DNA of 64,000 bases from Candidatus Bathyarchaeia archaeon (GCA_038843675.1 JAWBRV010000005.1:1-64000), one strand, 5' to 3'; positions 44,244-53,600 are shown, counted from the stretch's first letter. Notes: generated by a model from the letters alone, not told the origin. Made by a program: numbers and translations.

Positions 44244-46244
44244 TTGGGGTTGCGCCTCAAATCGCATCATTTGTCCCCCCTCATGCTCGCACTCTTGACC
44301 CTTGGCCCAATCGGATTGGCCGCGGCGGCCGATTGGGCTCCCAGCGGACAATCGGCGAAGCAAGTTGTTGGCACGAAGTCCGTCTTGGTTGCCTTGGTCA
44401 AATTCCTCGATGTTCCAAACTCATTGGAGCCCGCCCATTTCAGGGGGCTGGTCTTCTCGGATCTTAATAGATATCTGATGGAGATATCCTATGGGAAGGT
44501 GTCCATCGTCGGGGACGTCACGAATAGATGGTTCCCCTTACCAAAACCGCTCTCGTCCTATACCGACCCGAACGTCAACCGCGGTATAAGGCAATTGCGG
44601 TTCTTGGAGGACGCCGTCAAGGCCATAGACGGTTACGTGAACTTCACCAAATATGAATTCTTGATAATCGTTTACTCCGGGAAAAACTTCCTTATATCTG
44701 GCGATCCAAGGGATATGGAATCCTTCTCTAGCAGGGGTCCATATAGGATAGACACGGGCGAGGGGAGGATCTCGGTTGGAATAACGGTGGTCGCCGAATA
44801 CGATCCGCTCGGCTCATTCGCCCACGGAATCCTCAGGAACTTCGGCTTGGAGAACCTCTACATATGGAGGAACAGGGAAATCATCGATCCGGTGGAGGAA
44901 TGGGATCCAATGGCCCATGGGTATTGGGCCGGCAACGGGAGCAGCCCGGTCCACCCCTGCGCTTGGAATAAGCTCAAGCTCGGATGGATCGGCCAAGGCG
45001 AGGTGGCATCGGTGAAGGACGGCGAGGCCTCAACCTTCGACTTGGCCCCCTTGGGGAATGGGACCGGCTCCCCGAAGGCCATAAGGATCGACATCTCGAG
45101 GGATCTGTCCCTCTTCATGGAGTATAGGGTCAAGGCCGGATTCGATTCGGGGTTGCCGAGCGAAGGCCTGCTCCTATACTACGTCAGGGAGGGATTGGGA
45201 GAGGGATACGGCCCTATGAGGATCATTGACTCGAGGCCCGGGACTCCGACCCTAAACGACGCGCCATTCTCACCGGGCGAGATATTCCAAAACTCCAGTT
45301 TGGGGATAACCGTTTTCGTCTTGAAATCATCCGCCTCCGGTTGTACGGTGAAGGTCGATAGGACCGGGCTTCCGCCCCTCGTTCGGCTAAGGATCTCCGC
45401 CAACGTCGCGAACGCCACGATAGAGGTGGATGGGAAGAGCATTAGGCTGAAGGACCATCCCTTGGATTTGATCCTGCCCATTGGGGATCATATGCTCAAG
45501 GCGGAGCCCATAATCCAATCCGGGCCCCTCAGGGCGATCTTTGCCTCTTGGAACGGCAGCCTTGCCGAAAATCCGATCTCGATCGCGCTAAAATCGGACC
45601 TCCTCCTCATCGCCACTTACAGAATACAATATCAGCTCAGGATCAGGTCCGCGTTCGGCGAGGTCTCCGGGGATGGATGGTACGATGAAGGGGCGAAGGC
45701 GATCGTCCGCGCCATCAGGGCGAGGGAATTGGCGAATGGCACGAAGATCCTATTCGCGGGTTGGGGAGGCGCCATTAGCTCAACCGATCCCGAGGCGGAG
45801 ATAACGATCGATTCCCCGAAGGAGGTCATAGCGAGCTGGAGGAGGCAATACTCCATCAAGATAGGCTTTTGGGGATTGCCCAATGGATCCCGGGCGGGCT
45901 TATGGGTGAACGGAAGGGATGTATGGGCCAAGGTGCCCGAGAAGGCCTCCCTATGGCTGGATGCGGGCGAGGAGATATCGTTGGCGATCAATAAAACGAT
46001 CGTGACAGATGGCTCCAAGTTCGAGCTTGTGAGAGTGGAGGATCAAAAAGGCAAGCTCGTCGAGTTCCCCATCAAGCTGGACGGCCCAAAGGAGTTCATC
46101 GTCGTATATAGGAAGGCACCGACCTTGGCGATCGAGGGAGGGGGACTGGATTTCGGCAAGCTAGTGGAGGGCCTACTTAGGGAGCTTATCGAGGCGTTAC
46201 GGCGCTTGTTGGAGAAGGGGATCGGGAAGGCATCCGGCTCGTAG
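44244..46244 (+). CDS. Secreted M6-like pseudoprotease with InlB-type repeats
   Basis: TTG 44244 and a signal peptide lead to an immune-inhibitor-A/M6-type domain (ALVKFLDVPNS, ISYGKVSIVGDV, EWDPMAHGYW, WNKLKLGWI). Where M6 enzymes have HExxHxLGL, this reads AHGILRNFGL, so the Glu and the second His are gone and zinc catalysis is unlikely. From about 445 on, GDGWYDEGAKAIVRA, AGWGGAISS and SPKEVIASWRRQYSI are repeats like those of the 6832-8007 protein. A hydrophobic/amphipathic end (LRELIEALRRLLEKG) lacks a clear anchor. Possibly an adhesin evolved from a protease. Confidence 0.78.
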   Translation: MGLRLKSHHLSPLMLALLTLGPIGLAAAADWAPSGQSAKQVVGTKSVLVALVKFLDVPNSLEPAHFRGLVFSDLNRYLMEISYGKVSIVGDVTNRWFPLPKPLSSYTDPNVNRGIRQLRFLEDAVKAIDGYVNFTKYEFLIIVYSGKNFLISGDPRDMESFSSRGPYRIDTGEGRISVGITVVAEYDPLGSFAHGILRNFGLENLYIWRNREIIDPVEEWDPMAHGYWAGNGSSPVHPCAWNKLKLGWIGQGEVASVKDGEASTFDLAPLGNGTGSPKAIRIDISRDLSLFMEYRVKAGFDSGLPSEGLLLYYVREGLGEGYGPMRIIDSRPGTPTLNDAPFSPGEIFQNSSLGITVFVLKSSASGCTVKVDRTGLPPLVRLRISANVANATIEVDGKSIRLKDHPLDLILPIGDHMLKAEPIIQSGPLRAIFASWNGSLAENPISIALKSDLLLIATYRIQYQLRIRSAFGEVSGDGWYDEGAKAIVRAIRARELANGTKILFAGWGGAISSTDPEAEITIDSPKEVIASWRRQYSIKIGFWGLPNGSRAGLWVNGRDVWAKVPEKASLWLDAGEEISLAINKTIVTDGSKFELVRVEDQKGKLVEFPIKLDGPKEFIVVYRKAPTLAIEGGGLDFGKLVEGLLRELIEALRRLLEKGIGKASGS

Positions 46245-46259
46245 GAGGTTGCCTCGGCC

Positions 46260-47513
46260 CTAGGCTCTCCCCCATCGCTTCATATAGGATCTTTGCTCCT
46301 CAGTGGGCTCATCGATCCGTATCCCCATGCACTCTATCGAAAGCCTAGCGACTTCCTCATCCAATTCCTCAGGGACTCGATGAACCCTCGGCTCCAAGGT
46401 CTCCCCCCTCTTGACCAGATATTCGACCGAGAGGGCTTGATTGGAAAAGGACATCATCATGACCTCCCCCGGATGCCCCTCCGCAGCCGCTAAATTTACG
46501 AGCCTCCCCTCTGCCAAAAGGTAGAGCTTCCTCCCATCCCGCAGCAAATACTCATCCACGTGGGGCCTTACCCGCCTCTTGGAGATCGAGATGGAGGCCA
46601 AGGCCTTGACGTCCACCTCGACGTCGAAATGCCCGGCGTTGGCCATTATGGCCCCGCTTTTCATCAAGGCCATGTGCTCCGCTCTTATGACGCCGATGTT
46701 GCCCGTGGCAGTTACGAATATATCCCCGATCCTAGCGGCCTCCTCCATCGGCATCACCTGAAAACCATCCATCACGGCCTCGAGGGCCCTCAAGGGGCTG
46801 ATCTCGGTGACTATGACTTGGGCACCCATCCCCTTGGCCCTCTGAGCTATCCCCTTCCCACACCATCCGTAACCGCAAACCACGAGCCTCTTTCCGGCCA
46901 ATAGGATCCCGGTCGCCCTGATTATCCCATCTATCGCGCTCTGGCCCGTCCCATATCTGTTATCGAAGAGATATTTCGTGAAGGCGTCGTTGACGGCTAT
47001 GACCGGGTATTTTAGGATTCCGTCAGCCTCAAGGGCCTTGATCCTATGTACCCCGCTGGTTGTTTCCTCTGTGCCGCCCAAGATATCCCCGGCGAGCTGG
47101 CCGAACTCCTCGTGGGCGAGCACGGTCAAATCCCCGCCGTCGTCCATCGTTATCCGCGGGCAATCCTTGAGCACCATTCTTATGCAATCATAATACTCCT
47201 CTTCGCTCTCTCCCCTCCAAGCGTATACGTTGACGCCCTCCTCGGCCAAGGCCGCGGCCACGTCGTCTTGCGTCGATAGCGGGTTCGAAGCGCAGAGCGA
47301 GACATCGGCCCCGCCGGCCAAGAGCGTCCTCACGAGAACGGCCGTTTCCTTGGTCACATGCAAGCAGGCGCCGATCCTGATCCCCTTTAATGGTTTTGAG
47401 GAGGCGAACCTCTCCCTCAACTTCAATAGGACCGGCATGAGCCCCTCGGCCCATCTTATCGAATCCCTTCCAGAGGCCGCTAGGGAAGGATCCCTCACCT
47501 TATATCCCGTCAT
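46260..47513 (-). CDS. ahcY: Adenosylhomocysteinase
   Basis: 417 residues from ATG 47513 ([12 protein letters not shown]); the longer frame upstream has no homologous character. [63 protein letters not shown] and [18 protein letters not shown] (NAD-binding) are diagnostic. It hydrolyses S-adenosylhomocysteine to adenosine and homocysteine, recycling SAM used by methylases and the polyamine pathway. The 3' end faces the pseudoprotease gene. Confidence 0.95.
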   Translation of the reverse strand: MTGYKVRDPSLAASGRDSIRWAEGLMPVLLKLRERFASSKPLKGIRIGACLHVTKETAVLVRTLLAGGADVSLCASNPLSTQDDVAAALAEEGVNVYAWRGESEEEYYDCIRMVLKDCPRITMDDGGDLTVLAHEEFGQLAGDILGGTEETTSGVHRIKALEADGILKYPVIAVNDAFTKYLFDNRYGTGQSAIDGIIRATGILLAGKRLVVCGYGWCGKGIAQRAKGMGAQVIVTEISPLRALEAVMDGFQVMPMEEAARIGDIFVTATGNIGVIRAEHMALMKSGAIMANAGHFDVEVDVKALASISISKRRVRPHVDEYLLRDGRKLYLLAEGRLVNLAAAEGHPGEVMMMSFSNQALSVEYLVKRGETLEPRVHRVPEELDEEVARLSIECMGIRIDEPTEEQRSYMKRWGRA

Positions 47514-47844
47514 CTCGGATCCGGGTCGAAGCTCACCCCCTTCAATAAAAAATCTTGTTGCACTTGCCCCATTCAGATCGAGCTCGCATCCTAATGAATC
47601 GGTTGGGCCCCCCACCTTTGCGCGATATATTATGATAAGGCTTTGGCCAGCGCTTTCTCCCGCCGCGATGAATGGCAGCGCTCCATCAAATCCGGCCATG
47701 GAAGATTCTAAATCAGGAAAAAAGAACGCTCGATCTCTCCGCCTTTTTACAAGTTCTTTTGTTAAACTTTAAAGAGTTTTTGAGATCCACCAAAAGGCCC
47801 GGTGAAAATCGTTCAAAGAACAAGGCCATATGTGGTAGGAGAAG
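47514..47844. other. Divergent promoter gap between ahcY and the division cluster
   Basis: CTTTAAAGAG (47767-47776) is a plausible TATA region for cdvB, about 70 bases before ATG 47845. AATATATCGC-type bases near 47628 may serve ahcY on the other strand. No gene. Confidence 0.4.
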
Positions 47845-48498
47845 ATGCCCTACAAAATAATTAGGGAATGGGAGGAGGGCCAGAAGGGCCCCCTGCTCAC
47901 TAGGATAGGCGGCATATTCGCAAGGCAGAGCCCGATGAAGGAGAAGATCGCCCTTTCGATCCATCGGCTGAAGATCCAGAGCAATAGGTTGGAGAGCTCA
48001 GCGATCAGGCTTATGCAACGCGATAAGGAGTTCTTCGCCAAGGTTGTGCAGGCCCAGATGCAGAAGGACTTCGCCCGAGCCACGATGTACGCCAACGAAT
48101 GCGCTGAGATAAGGAAGATGGCGAAGGTGGTCCTCAGCAGTCAACTCGCGCTCGAGAGGGTCCTAGTCCGATTGGAAACGATCCAGGAGTTCGGGGAGGT
48201 GGCGGCGCTCATGAGGCCCGTATCCGAGGTGGTCCACTCCATAAGGGGCCAGATAGCCGGCATCATGCCCGAGGTTTCATTCGAGCTCAGCAGCATAGGG
48301 GAGGTATTGGACGAGATAGTCATGGAGGCTGGCGAAGCGAGCGGCTTCGAGCAAGGCATGAGCCCAAGCCCCGAGGCGGAGGTCATATTGAAGGAGGCGG
48401 CCGCCATAGCCGAGCAGAGGATGAAGGAGAAGTTCCCGGAGCTGCCCGGGGCTAGGCCCCAAGTTGGCGAGGGGCGAGAGAAATACGACCTAAAATGA
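47845..48498 (+). CDS. cdvB: CdvB, ESCRT-III-like division protein (paralogue 1)
   Basis: 217 residues, ATG after AGGAG. An ESCRT-III/Snf7 helical core: LTRIGGIFARQSPMKEKIALSIHRL, FAKVVQAQMQKDFARATMYA, NECAEIRKMAKVVLSSQLALERV and the long rear helices; the end FELSSIGEVLDEIVMEAGEAS has the alpha5-like stretch, and the Pro-rich end (FPELPGARPQ) may be the site for Vps4. CdvB polymers form the division ring and are pulled apart by CdvC. It begins the cluster; the stop overlaps cdvA's possible upstream start. Confidence 0.93.
   Translation: MPYKIIREWEEGQKGPLLTRIGGIFARQSPMKEKIALSIHRLKIQSNRLESSAIRLMQRDKEFFAKVVQAQMQKDFARATMYANECAEIRKMAKVVLSSQLALERVLVRLETIQEFGEVAALMRPVSEVVHSIRGQIAGIMPEVSFELSSIGEVLDEIVMEAGEASGFEQGMSPSPEAEVILKEAAAIAEQRMKEKFPELPGARPQVGEGREKYDLK
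48046..48162 (+). repeat. Exact shared tract among the three cdvB genes (first copy)
   Basis: 48064-48162 is identical to 49362-49460 (99 bases), and 48046-48119 is identical to 51859-51932 (74 bases). All three share 56 bases (48064-48119). Flanking bases, including other conserved helices, differ widely. I checked the alignments base by base. Confidence 0.9.
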
Positions 48499-48509
48499 GG
48501 GGGATTCCC

Positions 48510-49154
48510 ATGGCATCGAAATTGGAGGTCATGAAGCGATATATTGGGAAGCCCATAACTGATCCATTCGGGAACATAATCGGGAAGGTCGTTGGCCTCT
48601 CCTTCGATTCTAAGAACGAGGTCAAGGGGATCGCGATAGAGGGCGGCGATGGGAATCTGATGAGGTGCCCAATGGAGAGGATAGTCGTTAACGAGAACTC
48701 AATCCACTTGGAGCAGCCTTGGAGGATCGAGGCCAATGAGCTGAATAGGCTGTACGAGGTCGTTGCCAATAGGATCCAAGCGCTTGAGGAGCTCTATAGC
48801 TCCGGGGAGATCGAGGAGGAGATCTACGAGGAGCTCCATAAGTCCCATAAATCCACCCTCGAGGAGCTGGAGGAGCGCAGGAGGTCCTTGATTGAGGGGT
48901 TGAAGGCCAAGATCTCCGAGAAGGTCGAGGAGATAAAGGACCTCCAAATGTTCTTGGCGAACAATAAGATCCTCCGCGCCTCCGGGGAGTTGGACGAATA
49001 CTCCTATAGGATTTCGAACGATGCCATAAGAAGGGGGTTGCAAAGATCGATATCCGAGAAGAAGGAGATGGAGGAGCTGCTAGATAGGCTGGAGCGCCCA
49101 TCCGAGCCGGAGAGGGAGGAGATCTTCGTCAGGATTAGGGAAGGCCCAATATAA
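48510..49154 (+). CDS. cdvA: CdvA, membrane-binding division scaffold
   Basis: About 214 residues from ATG 48510 (GGGGG upstream); ATG 48495 overlaps cdvB. Residues 1-65 (YIGKPITDPFGNIIGKVVGLSFDS) are a PRC-barrel, the rest a long coiled coil (ANRIQALEELYSSGEIEEEIYEEL, KSTLEELEERRRSLIEGLKAKISEKVEEI). The C-terminus (SEPEREEIFVRIREGPI) could be the part that recruits CdvB. CdvA recruits CdvB to the membrane at the division site. Confidence 0.9.
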   Translation: MASKLEVMKRYIGKPITDPFGNIIGKVVGLSFDSKNEVKGIAIEGGDGNLMRCPMERIVVNENSIHLEQPWRIEANELNRLYEVVANRIQALEELYSSGEIEEEIYEELHKSHKSTLEELEERRRSLIEGLKAKISEKVEEIKDLQMFLANNKILRASGELDEYSYRISNDAIRRGLQRSISEKKEMEELLDRLERPSEPEREEIFVRIREGPI

Positions 49155-49196
49155 AGCCCACTGAAGGAGGTACCCCCCATCCCGCTAATAGATTCC

Positions 49197-49970
49197 TTGA
49201 AAAGGCTCGGGCGCAGGCTGCGCCCGATACCCTTCCGCGAGAGGATCGCGAATACGCTCTATAAGCTGAGCGTTCAAAGGGATCGATTGGATCAGATGGC
49301 CGCCAAGCTCCAGCAAAGGGATCAGGAAATGTTCCAAAGATGCATAGGCGCCCAGATCTCCAAGGACTTCGCCCGAGCCACGATGTACGCCAACGAATGC
49401 GCTGAGATAAGGAAGATGGCGAAGGTGGTCCTCAGCAGTCAACTCGCGCTCGAGAGGGTCATGCTGCGATTGCAAACGGTTGAGGAGTTCGGGGACATTT
49501 ACCTCCAGATAGCCCCGATAATGGAGGTTGTTAAGGAGACTAGGGGTAGGATATCGGGAGTTATACCGGAGGTCGCTAGGGAGCTAGATGAGATAAACAA
49601 GATGCTCTACGATATGACCTTGGAGGTGGGAGAGGCGCATTCGAGGGAGATAACGCTGGGCCCATCCAGCGAGGAGGCTAAAAAGGTCTTGGAGGAGTCC
49701 AGTGCGATAGCGGAGCAGAGGATCGAGGAGAGGTTCCCGGATCCATCGAGGGCGCCCCTAGGCTTGAGGGAGGCGGAGGCTATAGGCGGCGGGCCCGCGG
49801 AGCCCGACTCGGCCTTGGAATCAAAGATTTTGGAATACATAAGATCCCAAGGGGGAGCCCTCAACCTCAGCCCGAGGCGCTGCGCCTTGGAGCTCAACGC
49901 CTCCGTGGAGGAGGTGAATAAAGCCCTCGAGAACTTGGTTAAGAAGGGAAAGGTGATCTTGGGGGATTAA
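49197..49970 (+). CDS. CdvB paralogue 2 with C-terminal winged helix
   Basis: 257 residues if TTG 49197 is used. GGAGG at 49166-49170 is too far upstream (27 bases); it is better placed before ATC 49179, which would add IPLIDS, as in the other CdvB starts. The ESCRT-III core (FRERIANTLYKLSVQRDRLDQ, KDFARATMYANECAEIRK) is followed by a linker and a winged helix (ILEYIRSQGGALNLSPRRCALELNAS, VNKALENLVKKGKVIL), which in crenarchaeal CdvB binds CdvA. The linker may also bind Vps4. This is the paralogue most like classic CdvB. Confidence 0.9.
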   Translation: MKRLGRRLRPIPFRERIANTLYKLSVQRDRLDQMAAKLQQRDQEMFQRCIGAQISKDFARATMYANECAEIRKMAKVVLSSQLALERVMLRLQTVEEFGDIYLQIAPIMEVVKETRGRISGVIPEVARELDEINKMLYDMTLEVGEAHSREITLGPSSEEAKKVLEESSAIAEQRIEERFPDPSRAPLGLREAEAIGGGPAEPDSALESKILEYIRSQGGALNLSPRRCALELNASVEEVNKALENLVKKGKVILGD

Positions 49971-49974
49971 CGCG

Positions 49975-51105
49975 TTGGAGGGGAAGCTCTTCTCGGTTTC
50001 GGAGGAGCTCGAGGAGCTGGCGGTTAAGTACGCGAGGGAAGCCATCGCAATGGACAGAAAGGGGGCTAGGGAGGATGCGATCCTGAATTACGAAAGGGCT
50101 GTGGAGATACTCCAAAAGCTCTATGACCTCTATCCGGATTCCCCCCAAAGTAGGATATACCTACAGAGGATAAGGGCCTACAGGGATAGGATATCGGACC
50201 TCCAAGGCAGGGGGGATTTGCGCGCCATCGATGCCGTGCAAAGGGCGAGGGACTTCGAGGTCAACGTCCTCCCTGAGAGGCCTAGCGTTAAGTGGAGCGA
50301 TATAGCAGGCCTTGAGGAAGCCAAGCGGGCGATAGAGGAGGCTATCGTATTCCCGGCCAAGAGGCCGGACCTCTTCCCCTTGGGCTGGCCTAGGGGGATA
50401 CTCCTCTTCGGCCCACCGGGTTGTGGGAAGACGCTGCTGGCGGCTGCCATGGCGAACGAGATCGATGCCCACTTCATTTGCGAGGACGCCGCCACCCTTA
50501 TGTCAAAATGGCTTGGGGAATCCGAGAAGAACGTCGCGAAGCTCTTCGAGAGGGCTAGGGGCCTTTCCAACTCAGGCCGTCCCGTGATAATATTCATCGA
50601 TGAAATCGACTCGATCGCGGGCGTTAGGTTGGACGAGGTTGGGGGGGAGGTTAGGATGAGGAACCAGTTCCTGAAGGAGATGGACGGAGTGCTGGATAAG
50701 AACAAGAACTATCACATTTACGTGGTCGGGGCCACCAATAAGCCATGGGATCTGGATGAGCCGTTCATAAGGAGGTTCCAGAAGAGGATCTACGTACCCC
50801 TCCCGGATCGCGAGGCCCGCCTCGGGATCCTCAGGATATTGACCAAGGATCTGAGATTGGATCCGAGCGTGGACCTCCAAAAGCTAGCGGACCTATTGGA
50901 TGGATATTCGGGCAGCGATATAAAGGACCTCATCCAAACCGCCCATATGAAGGTCGTCAGGGAGTTCTTCGAGCTTGGGGGAAAAGCCCCGAGGCCGATA
51001 AGCATGGCGGACATATGCGAGGCCATGAGGAGGAGGAAGCCGAGCGTCCCAAAGGACTCCATTAGATTGTATGAGAAGTGGTCGGAAAGGTTCTCGGCAC
51101 TGTGA
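49975..51105 (+). CDS. cdvC: CdvC (Vps4-type AAA ATPase)
   Basis: 376 residues from TTG 49975. An N-terminal MIT domain (AVKYAREAIAMDRKGAREDAILNYERAVEIL) precedes the AAA module: Walker A FGPPGCGKT, Walker B IIFIDEIDSIAG, second region RRFQKRIYVPLPDREAR, and SGSDIKDLIQTAHM. It disassembles CdvB polymers using ATP during cell division. It starts four bases after the winged-helix CdvB stop, so these are cotranscribed. MIT binds the CdvB C-terminal motifs. Confidence 0.95.
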   Translation: MEGKLFSVSEELEELAVKYAREAIAMDRKGAREDAILNYERAVEILQKLYDLYPDSPQSRIYLQRIRAYRDRISDLQGRGDLRAIDAVQRARDFEVNVLPERPSVKWSDIAGLEEAKRAIEEAIVFPAKRPDLFPLGWPRGILLFGPPGCGKTLLAAAMANEIDAHFICEDAATLMSKWLGESEKNVAKLFERARGLSNSGRPVIIFIDEIDSIAGVRLDEVGGEVRMRNQFLKEMDGVLDKNKNYHIYVVGATNKPWDLDEPFIRRFQKRIYVPLPDREARLGILRILTKDLRLDPSVDLQKLADLLDGYSGSDIKDLIQTAHMKVVREFFELGGKAPRPISMADICEAMRRRKPSVPKDSIRLYEKWSERFSAL

Positions 51106-51117
51106 GGTGTTGAAAGC

Positions 51118-51675
51118 GTGAATTTGGATCACATAGATTTGAGGATTTTGGCGGAGCTGGCCGAGAACGCTAAGACCACGTTTGCGGAGTTGGGGAGGAA
51201 GCTGGGGATCCATCCCAACGTCGTGGCCTATAGGGTGAATAGGATGCGGAGGGGCGGGATCATAAAGGGATATGCGACCATATTGGATTTGGAGAAGATG
51301 GGGGTAGGGGAGCAGATGCTCATTGGGATAAACTTCCCAGCGAACTCGGATAGGGAGGAGATAATAAATAGGATGGGATCGATCCCGGAGATCGTTGAGA
51401 TCGTGAGCTCCTTCGGATCCCCGGAGGGCTTGATCCTGTTGGTCGGGAGGAACAAGTCCGATATCGAAAGGGCGATATCCAAGATCAAGGGCATGAACAT
51501 ATCGATTGATTATGCGGCCCCCATAATATGGATCCGCAGGGATGGCATGATGGGAAAATTCCTCAATCAATTGGCGAGCGAGCTCGAACCTCCCTCGAGA
51601 TTGAGGATGGAACACCATCCCAAGGACTACCCCGAGCTCCGGGGGTTGAAGATTTTGGAGAGCGTATCGAAATAG
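51118..51675 (+). CDS. Lrp/AsnC-family transcription regulator
   Basis: 185 residues from GTG 51118. DHIDLRILAELAENAKTTFAELGRKLGIHPNVVAYRVNRM is the winged helix, then MGVGEQMLIGINFPANSD begins the ligand-binding RAM-like domain. Lrp regulators react to amino acids. It lies between cdvC and the third cdvB, 12 bases from each, which suggests it governs or is part of the division operon. Effector unknown. Confidence 0.88.
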   Translation: MNLDHIDLRILAELAENAKTTFAELGRKLGIHPNVVAYRVNRMRRGGIIKGYATILDLEKMGVGEQMLIGINFPANSDREEIINRMGSIPEIVEIVSSFGSPEGLILLVGRNKSDIERAISKIKGMNISIDYAAPIIWIRRDGMMGKFLNQLASELEPPSRLRMEHHPKDYPELRGLKILESVSK

Positions 51676-51687
51676 GGAGTGTTTTGA

Positions 51688-52305
51688 ATGTTCCGCGAAA
51701 GAAAATCCATATTTGGAAAGGTGAAGGAGGCCATCAGCCCAACCCCGCTTAGGAAGAGGTTGGCGCTATCTATCCATAGGTTGAACGTTCAAGTGAAGCG
51801 TTTGGAGGGGACCCTGCGCAGGATGGAAGGGAAGGATAGGGAGCTCCGCAATAAATGCGTGCAGGCCCAGATGCAGAAGGACTTCGCCCGAGCCACGATG
51901 TACGCCAACGAATGCGCTGAGATAAGGAAGATAGCCAAGATATTGTTGACCAGCCAGATAGCGTTGGAGAGGACATCGATAAGGCTGGAAACGATCCAAG
52001 AGTTCGGGGACTTCCTTTACCATATGACCCCGGTCATTGGCGTGGTTAGCATAATGAGGGACCAGCTCGAGGGAATAGTCCCGGAGATATCGCGAGAGCT
52101 GGCATGGGTCAATGAATCCTTGGAGGAGATCGTTCTAGAGGCCGGAGGGGTCCTTGAGGGCACTACCCCCTCCGGGGAGCCAACGGAGGATGCGAAGAAG
52201 ATATTGGAGGAGGCCGCGTTGCTCGCGGATCAAAAGCTGAGGGAGAAGTTCCCGGAATTGCCCTCGTTGGGATCGGGCGAGGGCGCCAGGGGCAGGACCG
52301 CTTGA
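51688..52305 (+). CDS. CdvB paralogue 3 (ESCRT-III-like)
   Basis: 205 residues from ATG 51688. SIFGKVKEAISPTPLRKRLALSIHRLNVQVKRLEG opens the helical core; CVQAQMQKDFARATMYANECAEIRK is shared with paralogues 1 and 2; the end is EKFPELPSLGSGEGARGRTA, similar to paralogue 1. It has no winged helix. A role as CdvB1/B2-type constriction subunit is likely. Confidence 0.92.
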   Translation: MFRERKSIFGKVKEAISPTPLRKRLALSIHRLNVQVKRLEGTLRRMEGKDRELRNKCVQAQMQKDFARATMYANECAEIRKIAKILLTSQIALERTSIRLETIQEFGDFLYHMTPVIGVVSIMRDQLEGIVPEISRELAWVNESLEEIVLEAGGVLEGTTPSGEPTEDAKKILEEAALLADQKLREKFPELPSLGSGEGARGRTA

Positions 52306-52307
52306 TC

Positions 52308-53600
52308 CTAGAGGAAATCCTCTAGTCTTGCGCCCCCCTGGCCCCTCTCCGCGGACTCCCTCGGGATCCTTATCCTCCCATAGACACCATCGAACCCGGG
52401 CTCTATTTCAACGATCCCGTTCCTGACCTTGAGTATCGCCTCGGCGACCTCCCGGCTGGAGAACTTCGCGATCTCCCGAGCATCGGCCCTCATAAGGACC
52501 TCGAGCTCATCTCCGAAATGGCCGACTAGCGAATTGTAAACCCTCCAAACCCCGGCTGAGGAGGGACTCGAGGATCCGAGGACCTCGGCTATTATCTCGG
52601 ATAGCGGCAATATGCGCACGAATGGGATCGCATCCTTCGGAACGAAGCCCTTCGGCCTATCCGCCAACTCCTCGACCCTTTGCTCCACACCCTTCGTCAA
52701 GGGCCTCCCGCATTTGGGGCAAATGTTCCCCAAGGCTATTGCTTTATCCCCAGGCATCGCCACGCCGCAATCCCTATGTCCGGACCAGTGATATTTCCCA
52801 TAGGCCGGATCCGTTTCTATCGTCGATTTGAATCGAGAGGGATCCTTTGCCTTCATCGCTCCAATTATTCCCTCATAGCTTAGGCGCTCGAGGAGGAAGA
52901 TGTTCGCCTCCCTTCCCAGCCTCCAAGGCCATGGGGAGTGGGCATCGGAATTGGAAACGAGAGAAAATCCATCCAATTTGCTGAGCCTCCAATTCATCGG
53001 CGGATCCGAGGAGAGCCCTGTTTCTATTGCGAAGATCTCATCGCTTTTATCGCCATAGCAATCCTCTAGGGCATCGAACCCGCTCACCGAGCCGAATACC
53101 CCGTACCAAGGGGTCCATGCGTGGGATGGGAATATCACCACGTCCTCCGAGATCGAATGGAGCACCTCCACTAGGTGGGCCGGGGAGACGTCGAGCGAGG
53201 GGCGGCCATCCGCGGCCAAATCCCCGAACCTGCTTATGGCATCGTTTATCTGATCCACCACATCGAAGTCCGGCGCTATTATTACGTGATGGACCTTCCT
53301 CGAGCTCCCTTGGAACTCAAACACCGTGTTGACTTCAGAACTCAATATGAATTTGACCCCCTCGGAACCCCTCATAACGTAAAGATGGGAATCCTCAAAT
53401 TCCACGAGCTCCCTCCTTAACTCCGCTAGCCATCTGGGATGGGTGAAATCCCCAGTCCCGACCACGTCTAGGCCCTTTATACGCGCGAACCTAGCTATGT
53501 TTGGCAACGTCATATCTTCGCTCGTCGCCCTGCTGAACCTCGAATGTATATGTAAATCCGCTATTATCTCCAGAGGGATCGCCCTTCCTTGGCCCCCAAT
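52308..53600 (-). CDS. endoQ: Endonuclease Q (PHP-domain DNA repair nuclease), non-standard start
   Basis: Motifs upstream of the first ATG (53513) already belong to the protein: IIADLHIHSRFSRATSEDM supplies metal ligands of the PHP domain. The frame is open to a TAA at 53627 without ATG, GTG or TTG. ATT 53600 lies about 25 bases after the TATA box (ATTATAAATT, minus strand near 53622-53632), so a leaderless ATT start fits; CTG 53573 is an alternative. GTGDFTHPRW, PSHAWTPWYG, NSDAHSPWPW and a zinc finger (CG--CPKCG) match EndoQ, which nicks DNA 5' of deaminated bases. About 430 residues, family-typical. Inference: uracil and hypoxanthine repair. Confidence 0.8.
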   Translation of the reverse strand: MGGQGRAIPLEIIADLHIHSRFSRATSEDMTLPNIARFARIKGLDVVGTGDFTHPRWLAELRRELVEFEDSHLYVMRGSEGVKFILSSEVNTVFEFQGSSRKVHHVIIAPDFDVVDQINDAISRFGDLAADGRPSLDVSPAHLVEVLHSISEDVVIFPSHAWTPWYGVFGSVSGFDALEDCYGDKSDEIFAIETGLSSDPPMNWRLSKLDGFSLVSNSDAHSPWPWRLGREANIFLLERLSYEGIIGAMKAKDPSRFKSTIETDPAYGKYHWSGHRDCGVAMPGDKAIALGNICPKCGRPLTKGVEQRVEELADRPKGFVPKDAIPFVRILPLSEIIAEVLGSSSPSSAGVWRVYNSLVGHFGDELEVLMRADAREIAKFSSREVAEAILKVRNGIVEIEPGFDGVYGRIRIPRESAERGQGGARLEDFL

